From NCBI GenBank assembly GCA_011524805.1, contig WTJO01000019.1:1-37217 (forward strand): DNA of 37,217 nt, read 5' to 3'. The notes under the pieces are model-generated. The model saw only the letters and a list, made by a program, of their open reading frames with translations. It ran no database searches and was not told where the DNA came from. Positions 1-7,864 of the stretch are shown piece after piece; the first letter of the stretch is position 1, and every line of letters begins with the position of its first letter. The translations under genes were made by a program, and so were the position numbers. Origin of the DNA: Alphaproteobacteria bacterium (lineage in GTDB: Bacteria; Pseudomonadota; Alphaproteobacteria; Puniceispirillales; Puniceispirillaceae).

Positions 1-929
1 CCTTTTGCTCTGTTCATCACCTCTTCACGATAGGCTTCCGCTTCTGCAATAAGCTGAGCGGCCTGACCACGGGCACGCGGCACAATATCATTTCGGAAGG
101 CTTCAGCCTGGTTTTTCAGCCTGTCTCTATCCTGACGCGCACGCTGAACATCGTTAAAGGCATCGATCACATCAGATGGCGGGTCAACAGCTAGTAGCTG
201 TACCTCGCGCACCCGCACGCCTGCGCGATAATCATCAAGCAATTCCTGCAGTTTCTCTCGAACGGCGAACTGCACATTCTGACGACCTTCTGTCAGGGCT
301 GTCTGAATAGCTGTCTGCCCGATAATTTCTCGCATCACCGCCTCGGCCGCGACTTTAATAGTTTCATCAGGGTCAGCCAGATTAAACAAATATTCACCAG
401 CATCCGAAATTCGCCAGAATACGACAAAGTCAATATCGACAATATTCTCATCACCTGTAATCATCAGGCTTTCATCTGCAATGTCACGTCTGGTAGCACT
501 GCTGCCAGCCACATCACGGAAGCCAATTTCAAGCCTGTTATCCCGTGTAACATCCGGTGTCAGCACCTGCTCAATCGGAAATGGCAGATGGTAATGAAGT
601 CCCGGCCCTGTAGTTCTGATCCATTCACCAAATCTCAGCACAACGCCCTGTTGCTGTGGGTTTACCCGATAAAACCCTGTGGCCGCCCACAGACCCATCA
701 GGATAATAAGTCCCAGCAGGATAAAACGCCGTGACGAACCACCGCCCGGCATCTTGCCACCGAAATTGTTTTTCAGATCATTAATGACCTTGTCGAAGTC
801 AGGCGGATTAGGCCGGCCGCCAGATGGGCGCTGTGGTCCGCCTCCCCACGGGTTGCCGCCATTATTGCCGCCATTATTACCGCCGCCCCATGGGCCGCCA
901 TTGTTATTGCCTTGATTGTTCCAGGGCAT
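1..929 (-). CDS. hflK: HflK, FtsH protease modulator (partial, C-terminus cut by window edge)
   Basis: SPFH/band-7 membrane protein that with HflC forms a periplasmic-facing complex around the FtsH protease. Translated on the minus strand from the ATG at 927-929, preceded by AGGAG at about 936-940. The first 60 or so residues are a Gly/Asn/Pro-rich cytoplasmic tail with NNGG and PWGGG repeats. One membrane segment follows (FILLGLIILMGLWAATGF), then the SPFH domain (YRVNPQQQGVVLRFGEW, GPGLHYHLPFPIE). An Ala/Arg/Glu-rich helical stretch near the edge (AQLIAEAEAYREEV) is typical of HflK. About 309 codons are visible of a usual 350-420. hflC would be expected beyond the left edge. The gene is divergent from mrp across a 151-base gap. 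Confidence 0.93.
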   Translation of the reverse strand, partial: MPWNNQGNNNGGPWGGGNNGGNNGGNPWGGGPQRPSGGRPNPPDFDKVINDLKNNFGGKMPGGGSSRRFILLGLIILMGLWAATGFYRVNPQQQGVVLRFGEWIRTTGPGLHYHLPFPIEQVLTPDVTRDNRLEIGFRDVAGSSATRRDIADESLMITGDENIVDIDFVVFWRISDAGEYLFNLADPDETIKVAAEAVMREIIGQTAIQTALTEGRQNVQFAVREKLQELLDDYRAGVRVREVQLLAVDPPSDVIDAFNDVQRARQDRDRLKNQAEAFRNDIVPRARGQAAQLIAEAEAYREEVMNRAK

Positions 930-1080
930 GTATCAGGCTCCTATTCGCCGCTTCGCAAAAAAATTATGACAATTTATGCATCCTGTTATCATCTGCACTT
1001 GTAAAACAAGCCCATAATGACTAAGTCAACACAATAGCCTATCCCTTACTATATTTGACCTTTGGACAGGAAATTCAAGA

Positions 1081-2244
1081 ATGTCAGACAAAATAACCGA
1101 ACAAAAAATACTGTCGAGCCTGTCAGATGTGAATTTACCGCTGGAAAATGGTGATTTTTCAGGAAAAAATATTGTAGAGGCGAAGGCTGTATCAGGTATC
1201 GCCATCAAAGATGGCAACGTTATTTTTACGATTGAGATAAGCCCGTCTATCAGCGCGCATGCAGATGCATTACGCACTACAGCAGAACAGGCCGTCCATG
1301 CCATTGATGGTGTGTTGTCTGTTACCGCGATTGTGACAGCACATCGTGAGGCAGGCACGCAACCATCCCCCCACGCCCATGCTGGTCATTCTCATGGCCA
1401 CTCTCACGGCCACTCTCATGATCATGCTGGCGCACAAACAGGGGTTGAGCAGATGGCATCACCTGCCACGCATATTGTAGCGGTTGCCTCTGGCAAGGGC
1501 GGCGTTGGGAAATCGACAACAGCGATAAATCTGGCGCTTGGCTTTGCTGCGCTTGGTAAAAAGACAGGCATTCTGGATGCAGATATTTACGGGCCGTCTT
1601 TGCCACGCCTGCTAGGCATTAATCAGCGCCCTGAAACAAAAGATAAAAAGCTTGTACCAATTGATGCATGGGGTCTGAAAGCTATGTCTATCGGGTTTCT
1701 GGTAGAAGAAGATAGCCCGACCATCTGGCGGGGGCCCATGGTCATGTCTGCGCTGCAGCAAATGCTGACAGATGTGGCATGGGGCGAGCTTGATATTCTG
1801 GTGATTGATATGCCTCCCGGCACAGGCGATGCCCAGCTTACCTTGTCACAGCGTGCTGCACTGGCAGGGGCGGTGATTGTATCAACACCTCAGGATCTGG
1901 CACTGATTGATGCCCGCAAGGGGCTGAATATGTTCAGACGTGTTGATGTGCCGGTGCTTGGCATTATTGAAAATATGAGCTATTTTCTCTGCCCTGATTG
2001 TGGCGGTCGCGCAGATATTTTTGGCACAGGTGGTGCCGAGGCTGAAGCGGCCAGAATGGGTGTTCCGTTTTTGGGGCATGTGCCGCTTGAAATGGAAATC
2101 CGCAAAACATCTGATGAAGGCACACCTGTTGTCGCCAGCGCGCCTGACGGACCTCATGCGCTGATCTATAAACAGATAGCAGCAAGCGTTACCAGCCAGC
2201 TTGACACACAGTCAGATGGCATGCCCGCGATTATCATGGAATAG
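1081..2244 (+). CDS. mrp: Mrp/NBP35-family Fe-S cluster carrier P-loop ATPase (ApbC-like)
   Basis: Iron-sulfur cluster carrier/assembly ATPase acting in the cytoplasm. Three parts are visible. Residues 1-90 are a MIP18/DUF59-type domain. Residues 98-115 are a His-rich linker (PHAH, then GHSH repeats, then DHDH-like end). From about 131 there is a ParA/MinD-like domain with deviant Walker A SGKGGVGKST (137-146), LDADIYGPS (165-173), VIDMPPGTGD (241-250) and a CPDC pair at C304/C307 that should bind the bridging cluster. Length 387 aa, normal for alphaproteobacterial Mrp. AGGAA sits about 10 bases before the ATG. It is divergent from hflK and convergent with folA (18-base gap). The His-rich linker is the unusual part; such stretches often bind metal, but that is inference. 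Confidence 0.95.
   Translation: MSDKITEQKILSSLSDVNLPLENGDFSGKNIVEAKAVSGIAIKDGNVIFTIEISPSISAHADALRTTAEQAVHAIDGVLSVTAIVTAHREAGTQPSPHAHAGHSHGHSHGHSHDHAGAQTGVEQMASPATHIVAVASGKGGVGKSTTAINLALGFAALGKKTGILDADIYGPSLPRLLGINQRPETKDKKLVPIDAWGLKAMSIGFLVEEDSPTIWRGPMVMSALQQMLTDVAWGELDILVIDMPPGTGDAQLTLSQRAALAGAVIVSTPQDLALIDARKGLNMFRRVDVPVLGIIENMSYFLCPDCGGRADIFGTGGAEAEAARMGVPFLGHVPLEMEIRKTSDEGTPVVASAPDGPHALIYKQIAASVTSQLDTQSDGMPAIIME
1384..1419 (+). repeat. Three tandem 12-bp units coding Gly-His-Ser-His in mrp
   Basis: Units at 1384-1395, 1396-1407 and 1408-1419 follow the pattern GGYCAYTCTCAY and each encodes GHSH. They differ only at third codon positions. Together with flanking HAH and HDH codons they form the His-rich linker of Mrp. 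Such in-frame minisatellites can change length by slippage. Confidence 0.85.
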
Positions 2245-2262
2245 GCAGAATAGCTGATTTAT

Positions 2263-2841
2263 CTATGTGCTCTGCGCACGCTCGGCAAGTGACATGGCCG
2301 GCTGTGCGATCCGCGTCAGCCTGTGATAGCTGAAGGCAGGATGGCTGTCAGAGGCAGGAATAGCCTCTAAAAGCTCATCATGCCACGCCGCATTATCTAT
2401 CTGCGGGAAACGCACCCCGTCATGGCTGGCATCTTCAACAATTGTTGCTTCAATGGCATCACAGCAATCAAGCCCAATCCTGTATATCTCGCCGCCGCCA
2501 AATAAAATAATGCGCCGTTCTGGCACATCTGTCTGGCTATTCTGCTCTTCCAGCCATTGCTCGGCGCGTGCGATTGCAGCCTCAAAGCTAGTGACAGCTA
2601 CAATACCTTCTGCCGAAAAGCCGGCATTTCTGGTAAGTACGATATTCAGCCTGCCCGGAAGCGGCCTGCCAATTGACTGATAGGTCTTGCGTCCCATAAT
2701 CAGCGGACAGCCCATGGTGAGCTGTTTGACACGACGCAGATCACCTGGCAGGTGCCAGATTAAATCTTCGCCATCGCCGATCACATGATTGGTTGCCATT
2801 GCAACAACGCATACCAGCCTGTTTTGAGATATATCAGCCAT
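2263..2841 (-). CDS. folA: Dihydrofolate reductase
   Basis: NADPH-dependent reduction of dihydrofolate to tetrahydrofolate, closing the folate cycle opened by thymidylate synthase. The 192-aa product shows the DHFR landmarks in order: VVAMATNHVIG near the N-terminus, IWHLPGDLRR with the substrate-binding acid, the cofactor motif MGRKTYQSIGRPLPGRLNIVLTR, and ILFGGGEIYR. It is about 30 residues longer than E. coli FolA, with the extra mostly in the C-terminal tail and the loop around EEQNSQTDVPERR. It starts 5 bases after the thyA stop, so the two are cotranscribed as thyA-folA. It ends 18 bases from the end of convergent mrp. Confidence 0.96.
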   Translation of the reverse strand: MADISQNRLVCVVAMATNHVIGDGEDLIWHLPGDLRRVKQLTMGCPLIMGRKTYQSIGRPLPGRLNIVLTRNAGFSAEGIVAVTSFEAAIARAEQWLEEQNSQTDVPERRIILFGGGEIYRIGLDCCDAIEATIVEDASHDGVRFPQIDNAAWHDELLEAIPASDSHPAFSYHRLTRIAQPAMSLAERAQST

Positions 2842-2846
2842 CAGCT

Positions 2847-3641
2847 TTACACAGCTATCGGCGCAGGGATAGAAGGTTCAGCCTGATAATCCTCAATCGC
2901 TATATGCTCATAGCGGAAATCAAACAGGCTGTCTGGCGGCTGGCGAAATACCAGCTTTGGCAGTGCAGTCGGTGTTCTGGTAAGTTGCAATTTCGCCTGC
3001 TCAAAATGATTATGATATAGATGGGCATCGCCAAGCGTATGCACAAAATCACCTACCTTCAGCCCTGATACATGCGCAATCATGTGGGTAAATAACGCAT
3101 AGGAAGCGATATTAAATGGCACACCCAGAAAGATATCTGCAGAACGCTGATAAAGCTGGCAGGACAATCTGTCTTCTGCGACATAGAACTGGAACAGACA
3201 ATGGCATGGCGGAAGTGCCATATCCCCGACATCCGCAGGGTTCCATGCCGTAATAATATGACGCCGCGAGGCAGGATTATGTTTCAGCCCGTCAAGCAAT
3301 TCTGCCAGCTGGTCAATGGCCTGTCCGTCTGGTTTTTGCCATGACCGCCATTGCCGACCATAGACAGGGCCCAGATCGCCATGTTCATCTGCCCATTCAT
3401 CCCAGATGGATACGCCATGTTCGTTCAGATAGGCGATATTGGTATCACCTTGGATAAACCACAATAATTCATGGATGATTGAACGAATATGCAGCTTTTT
3501 TGTGGTCAGTAACGGAAAGCCTTGCGAGAGATCAAAACGCATCTGGTGACCAAACACAGAACGTGTGCCGGTGCCGGTTCTGTCGCCTCTATCTACGCCC
3601 TGCTCCAGCACATGTGACAGCAATTCAAGATACTGTTTCAT
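2847..3641 (-). CDS. thyA: Thymidylate synthase
   Basis: Converts dUMP to dTMP using methylene-tetrahydrofolate and releases dihydrofolate, the substrate of the next gene folA. At 264 aa it has exactly the length of E. coli ThyA. The catalytic Cys is C146 in [12 protein letters not shown], and other landmarks are DRTGTGTRS (20-28), GDTNIAYL, the phosphate-binding [10 protein letters not shown], and [21 protein letters not shown]. It is first in the thyA-folA unit. Its upstream gap (3642-3789) separates it divergently from the tmRNA promoter. Confidence 0.98.
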   Translation of the reverse strand: MKQYLELLSHVLEQGVDRGDRTGTGTRSVFGHQMRFDLSQGFPLLTTKKLHIRSIIHELLWFIQGDTNIAYLNEHGVSIWDEWADEHGDLGPVYGRQWRSWQKPDGQAIDQLAELLDGLKHNPASRRHIITAWNPADVGDMALPPCHCLFQFYVAEDRLSCQLYQRSADIFLGVPFNIASYALFTHMIAHVSGLKVGDFVHTLGDAHLYHNHFEQAKLQLTRTPTALPKLVFRQPPDSLFDFRYEHIAIEDYQAEPSIPAPIAV

Positions 3642-3789
3642 TTCCGCTCCTTTGACAGCATGATCGCCTGATATCTTCGACAGACAACCTAGGCAAAAAT
3701 CCAGTGGTCAGCCTGCTTGCACATTACCAAGCCAAGCGGCTAGCGGCAAATGGTTAAATTGGCTGAAACCGGCAGTGTGACAATTTACT

Positions 3790-3817
3790 TTGCCTTAATG
3801 CAAACAGGGCTTATACT
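3790..3817 (+). promoter_or_regulatory. Sigma70-type promoter of the tmRNA gene
   Basis: TTGCCT at 3790-3795 and TATACT at 3812-3817 are separated by 16 bases. Transcription would begin near 3824, just at a perfect 6-bp hairpin (GTCAGG 3824-3829 with CCTGAC 3835-3840), which could form the 5' end of the tmRNA precursor. Read from sequence only. Confidence 0.6.
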
Positions 3818-3840
3818 AGCCTTGTCAGGCTTGTCCTGAC

Positions 3841-4190
3841 TATGGCGATAAACGTGATACGGAATAAGCAGGGCGGACCCGGGGGCGGTACCCGGCGCCT
3901 CCACCAATTCTGGCCGGACTGTGATAGCTATCATCAGAACGGTCTGCGCATATCCAGCATATGGTTTTGGGGGCGAAATAGGATCGACGCATGTAGTAAA
4001 GGTATTATTTTCGCTCGGTATGGTAACCGCCGATATCGGGCCAATGTAGTAGTTGCAAACGACAACACTGCTCCGGTTGCTGTAGCTGCGTAATGCAGGT
4101 AAAGCACCATTTTAAAGTCCCGGCCGCTTGAGCTCGGTCGGGCGGGGTTGGGAAGCGCACCTGGCAACAGAAGCGTTTCCACTTTATTCA
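3841..4190 (+). ncRNA. ssrA: Two-piece, circularly permuted tmRNA (alphaproteobacterial type)
   Basis: Rescues stalled ribosomes and tags the nascent chain. The gene order is permuted: the acceptor piece comes first (about 3841-3906, ending in CCA at 3904-3906) and the coding piece second (from 3969 to about 4190), with a 62-base spacer presumably removed. Evidence is the acceptor stem, where GGGGGCG at 3969-3975 pairs over 7 bp (one G-U) with CGCCTCC at 3896-3902, followed by discriminator A and encoded CCA. The T-stem is 3879-3883/3891-3895 with a 7-base loop GGCGGTA. The coding piece has the conserved 5' GGATCGACG block and a tag frame at 4055-4093. The 3' end near 4190 is estimated from the last helix (GGAAGCG with CGTTTCC). 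An apparent 83-codon reading frame at 3842-4093 is not a protein gene. Confidence 0.95.
4055..4093 (+). other. tmRNA tag reading frame, peptide ANDNTAPVAVAA
   Basis: Resume codon GCA at 4055 and stop TAA at 4091-4093 give the 12-residue tag ANDNTAPVAVAA, to which the Ala charged on tmRNA is added. The ANDN start is characteristic of alphaproteobacterial tags. The C-terminal AVAA is the ClpX-recognised degron, and the N-terminal part is the expected binding site for SspB, encoded immediately downstream. Confidence 0.93.
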
Positions 4191-4217
4191 TGGCGAGCTG
4201 AAAGGCGCTGGACTGTA

Positions 4218-4805
4218 ATGACTGAAAGCAAAGACGACGATGCGATAAATTATGAGCTTTTGGTCGAAGATTCGCTCCGGACAGTTGTCAGAAGCGCATT
4301 GGCACTAGTTGCCCATGAAGGCCTGCCTGGTGATGCACATTTCTATATCTCGTTCAATACCAGCCATCCAGATGTTGATATCAGCGATTCTCTTCGGAAT
4401 GCCCACAAAGACGAGATGACGATTGTTCTGCAACACCAATTCTGGGATCTGGCTGTTACCGAACATAATTTTAGTGTTGGGCTGTCATTTTCAGGGGTTC
4501 AGCACCGCCTAAAAATACCGTTTTCAGCGATTACGCATTTTACCGACCCGTCTGTCGGATTTGGCCTGCAATTCAGTGGTGCTGAAGATGCAGAAGGCGC
4601 TGATGATGGTTCATCGGACGGAACAGCTGATACCAATACCCCAACCGTGGTAGAGGCTGGCAGTAAGCCGGCATCTGATGATAATGCGGCAGAAAAAAAC
4701 ATAACCGCTCCGGATATCATGGACACTGACACCGCAGACACCACAGATAGTGCCAAGGTTGTATCGCTTGATCATTTCCGGAAAAATTCTGATGCCGAAT
4801 CCTGA
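4218..4805 (+). CDS. sspB: SspB, ClpXP adaptor for ssrA-tagged proteins
   Basis: Adaptor that binds the tmRNA tag and tethers tagged proteins to ClpXP. The start is placed at the ATG at 4218 (MTESKDDDAINYELLVEDSL), because an upstream in-frame ATG at 4128 lies inside the tmRNA; AAGG lies upstream. The 195-aa product has the alpha-SspB fold region (LVAHEGLPGDAHFYISFNT, MTIVLQHQFWDLAV, LSFSGVQHRLKIPFSAITHF, DPSVGFGLQF). A long Asp/Glu/Thr-rich disordered linker (about 118-180) follows, then a C-terminal VVSLDHFRKN at 181-190 that matches the ClpX-binding tail of this family. The gene lies within 30 bases of the tmRNA 3' end, which fits the shared function. Confidence 0.93.
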   Translation: MTESKDDDAINYELLVEDSLRTVVRSALALVAHEGLPGDAHFYISFNTSHPDVDISDSLRNAHKDEMTIVLQHQFWDLAVTEHNFSVGLSFSGVQHRLKIPFSAITHFTDPSVGFGLQFSGAEDAEGADDGSSDGTADTNTPTVVEAGSKPASDDNAAEKNITAPDIMDTDTADTTDSAKVVSLDHFRKNSDAES

Positions 4806-4838
4806 CAGGCTGACAATAGCGGCAATATTCTGCCTGTC
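4804..4838 (+). terminator. Hairpin after sspB, possible weak terminator
   Basis: A perfect 7-bp stem GACAGGC (4804-4810)/GCCTGTC (4832-4838) begins at the sspB stop codon, with a 21-base loop. No T-run follows, so a classic intrinsic terminator is doubtful. It may be an RNA-end stabilising hairpin or chance. Confidence 0.3.
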
Positions 4839-4931
4839 TGCTAGTTGGCACACCCTATCTTGCCGCCTGCCCCGACTGTTACATATTCATATTCTCTTAA
4901 CGTAAACTCTGTATAGCTTCATGGTGATATT

Positions 4932-6536
4932 ATGACAGAATTTCTGTATAGCCCGCTTCTTGCTGTAACCTCTGACGATACTGAATATCGTAAACTCTCA
5001 TCTGACTATGTGTCAGTTAGCCAGCATAATGGCACCGATATATTACATATTGACCCCGAAGGCCTCACATTTCTGGCACAGGAAGCCATGGCAGATGTGT
5101 CTCATCTATTGCGGAGCAGTCATCTTGGCCAGCTAAAATCTATTCTGGATGATGACGAGGCCAGCAATAATGACAAGTTCGTTGCACTGGAAATGCTGAA
5201 AAATGCAGTTATTTCAGCAGATAAAGTCCTGCCCATGTGTCAGGATACAGGCACCGCGCTGATTAATGCGACCAAAGGTGAGCGTGTGCTTACTGGCGGC
5301 GGAGATGCAAAAGCATTATCAAAGGGCATTTATGATACCTATCAAAGCCATAATTTGCGCTTCTCACAGCTTGCGCCACTTAGCATGTTTGAAGAGGTCA
5401 ATACCAATAATAACCTGCCTGCCCAGATAGATATCGCCGCCGGTGATGGTGACGAATATCATTTTACCTTTATCCAGAAAGGTGGCGGGTCTGCGAATAA
5501 AACATTTCTGCATCAGAAAACAAAGGCTGTGCTGAATCCGCAAGCGCTACGCGAGTTTTTGCATGACGCGATTATATCGCTGGGGACTGCGGCCTGTCCG
5601 CCCTATCATCTGGCGATTGTGATTGGCGGGACGTCTGCTGAATTTAATCTGAAAACAGTCAAAAAAGCCTCAGTGCGCGATCTGGATAATCTACCAACAT
5701 CGGGCGATGCATCAGGGCGCGGATGGCGCGATCTGGAATGGGAAGCAGAAATTCTGCAAATGACCAGAGAGCTTGGCATAGGCGCACAGTTTGGCGGCAA
5801 ATATTACTGCCATGATGTTCGCGTTATCAGACTGCCACGTCATGGGGCAAGCTGTCCTGTCGGTATTGGCGTGTCCTGTTCTGCAGACAGACAGATAAAG
5901 GCCAAAATCACAAAAGACGGGCTATTTCTTGAGCAGCTAGAAGCCAATCCAGCACGTTTTCTGCCTGATATTGACATCTCTGATGCAGATGAGGTGGTGA
6001 ATATTGATCTGAACCAGCCAATGGCAGATATTCTGAAAACCCTGTCTCAATATCCGGTGAAAACGCGGGTTAATCTGACAGGGCCAATGATCGTTGCACG
6101 GGATATTGCCCATGCAAAATTGCGCGAAGTGCTGGAACAGACAGGTACATTGCCAGACTATATCAAAAATCACCCTGTCTATTATGCTGGCCCTGCAAAA
6201 ACACCTGACGGCCATGCTTCAGGATCATTCGGGCCAACCACCGCAGGCCGCATGGATAGCTATGTTGACCAGTTTCAGGCCGCAGGCGGCTCAATGGTGA
6301 TGCTGGCAAAGGGTAACAGGTCTGCCAGCGTAAAACAGGCCTGTGCCAAGCATGGCGGTTTCTATCTTGGCTCAATTGGCGGTGTGGCCGCAAAATTGGC
6401 GCTGGATTCAATCAAGAAGGTTGAGGTGCTGGAATATCCCGAATTGGGGATGGAAGCTATCTGGCGCATCGAAGTTGAAGATTTCCCTGCCTTCATTGTA
6501 ACAGATGATAAAGGCAATGATTTTTTCACTCCCTAG
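4932..6536 (+). CDS. fumA: Class I fumarate hydratase (4Fe-4S)
   Basis: Interconverts fumarate and malate in the TCA cycle; a single-chain oxygen-sensitive 4Fe-4S hydro-lyase. The 534-aa length matches the FumA/FumB type (about 548). The three cluster cysteines are C103 ([10 protein letters not shown]), C222 ([20 protein letters not shown]) and C316 ([10 protein letters not shown]). Their spacing equals E. coli FumA (105/224/318) shifted by two. The C-terminal beta domain (from about residue 370) has [25 protein letters not shown] and [12 protein letters not shown]. Its stop lies 3 bases from the end of convergent glcF. Only a weak GGTGA is seen before the ATG. Confidence 0.97.
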   Translation: MTEFLYSPLLAVTSDDTEYRKLSSDYVSVSQHNGTDILHIDPEGLTFLAQEAMADVSHLLRSSHLGQLKSILDDDEASNNDKFVALEMLKNAVISADKVLPMCQDTGTALINATKGERVLTGGGDAKALSKGIYDTYQSHNLRFSQLAPLSMFEEVNTNNNLPAQIDIAAGDGDEYHFTFIQKGGGSANKTFLHQKTKAVLNPQALREFLHDAIISLGTAACPPYHLAIVIGGTSAEFNLKTVKKASVRDLDNLPTSGDASGRGWRDLEWEAEILQMTRELGIGAQFGGKYYCHDVRVIRLPRHGASCPVGIGVSCSADRQIKAKITKDGLFLEQLEANPARFLPDIDISDADEVVNIDLNQPMADILKTLSQYPVKTRVNLTGPMIVARDIAHAKLREVLEQTGTLPDYIKNHPVYYAGPAKTPDGHASGSFGPTTAGRMDSYVDQFQAAGGSMVMLAKGNRSASVKQACAKHGGFYLGSIGGVAAKLALDSIKKVEVLEYPELGMEAIWRIEVEDFPAFIVTDDKGNDFFTP

Positions 6537-6539
6537 CCG

Positions 6540-7862
6540 TTAATCTGATACGTGCTGTATGCTGATGCCTGCCTGCGCAACTGCCGCAGGTGCGTCACCC
6601 CCATATGCCCAGTCAAGTAGCTGGGCAGTGTGGCAGATAGGCGCCGTGCTATCAGCTAGCTGGTTTATACATCCCAGATTGCCAGCCGCTACAATATCTG
6701 CCCCTGTGGCATTCAGAGCAGAAAGTTTACGTGCCTGAAGCTGTTGCGATAGTTCTGGCTGAAGCACATTATAGACACCGGCAGACCCGCAACAAAGATG
6801 CGATTCAGCGGGGCTGACAATGCGAAAACCGGCACGTTCCAGAATCGCTTTTGGGGCTTCGGTGACTTTCTGGCCATGCTGGAGTGAACAGGCAGCATGA
6901 TAGGCCACAACCAGCCCGTTTGGTGCGTTCAGGGGCAGCACATCCAGCCGTGCCAGCAACTCGGAAATATCCATTGCATAGTCGGATATCTGACTGCCTA
7001 TCTCGGCATAATCAGCATCATCTGCCAATAGTTGGCCATAATCTTTAAGCTGGGTACCACAGCCTGAAGTATTGACAATAATCGCGTCAATCCTGCCCGC
7101 CTCAATCTCGTCACGCCACGCATCTGCTGTCTGCCGCATTGTCTGCATTGCCTTGTCATGCGCCGAGATATGATGGGCTAGCGCACCACAACAGCTGGCC
7201 TGTGATTTTACAACAACCTCTATGCCGAATCTGTTCAGCAGTCTTATGGTGGCCGCATTAATTTCTGGATCTATAGCGCGCTGGGCGCATCCTGCCAGAA
7301 GCATCACCCGTTTTATTGAAGCTGTGTTTTTATCTGCATAGCTGGCATCTGTTCTGCCAATTCTGTCAAGCGGTTGAGGCGTTGCCGGCGCAAGTGATAC
7401 CATTGCCTTCAGGCGCTTTGGCAATAGAAATGAGACCGGCTTTGCCAGCCGTGCGGCCAGCAATGCCAGATGAAACCGTCCGGCATGCGGCACAATATGG
7501 CTTAACATCCACCTGACAAGCCTGTCTGAAAGCGGGCGTGATGTAGTGCTATCCAGACGCTCTCGGCCAATATCTACCAGATGCATATAATCTACCCCCG
7601 AGGGACAGGTTGTCATGCAGGACAGACAGGTCAGACATCTGTCCAGATGATATTGCAGGCGACTATCAGCAGGACTATCCTGCTCAAGAAAATCGCGTAT
7701 CATCCATATCCGCCCACGCGGGCTATCACGTTCATCACCTGTTAGCACAAAGGTCGGACAGGTCGCTGTACAAAAGCCGCAATGCACGCATTTCCGCAAA
7801 ATATCATCTGCCTGCTGAATCTGGGGCTCTGCTAGCTGTGTGGCTGAAAAATGGGTTTGCAT
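6540..7862 (-). CDS. glcF: Glycolate oxidase iron-sulfur subunit
   Basis: Electron-transfer subunit of the membrane-associated GlcDEF glycolate dehydrogenase (glycolate to glyoxylate). The 440-aa product has two ferredoxin-like 4Fe-4S motifs, C25-C28-C31-C35 (CVHCGFCTATCP) and C76-C79-C82-C86 (CLTCLSCMTTCP). Two CCG-domain motifs follow at C224-C225 (SCCGAL) and C357-C358 (LCCGSAGVYN), of the kind that bind a non-cubane cluster in heterodisulfide-reductase relatives. It starts 2 bases after the glcE stop, and its ribosome binding site (GGAGA) lies inside the end of glcE. Last gene of glcDEF. Confidence 0.97.
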   Translation of the reverse strand: MQTHFSATQLAEPQIQQADDILRKCVHCGFCTATCPTFVLTGDERDSPRGRIWMIRDFLEQDSPADSRLQYHLDRCLTCLSCMTTCPSGVDYMHLVDIGRERLDSTTSRPLSDRLVRWMLSHIVPHAGRFHLALLAARLAKPVSFLLPKRLKAMVSLAPATPQPLDRIGRTDASYADKNTASIKRVMLLAGCAQRAIDPEINAATIRLLNRFGIEVVVKSQASCCGALAHHISAHDKAMQTMRQTADAWRDEIEAGRIDAIIVNTSGCGTQLKDYGQLLADDADYAEIGSQISDYAMDISELLARLDVLPLNAPNGLVVAYHAACSLQHGQKVTEAPKAILERAGFRIVSPAESHLCCGSAGVYNVLQPELSQQLQARKLSALNATGADIVAAGNLGCINQLADSTAPICHTAQLLDWAYGGDAPAAVAQAGISIQHVSD

Positions 7863-7864
7863 GG

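Noticed and set aside
679-915. Proline/leucine-rich reading frame on the plus strand
   Set aside because: It is the antisense of the Gly/Asn-rich N-terminal repeats of hflK and has no own support.
3842-4093. 83-codon plus-strand reading frame
   Set aside because: It is the tmRNA itself. Only its last 12 codons (4055-4093) are translated, as the degradation tag.
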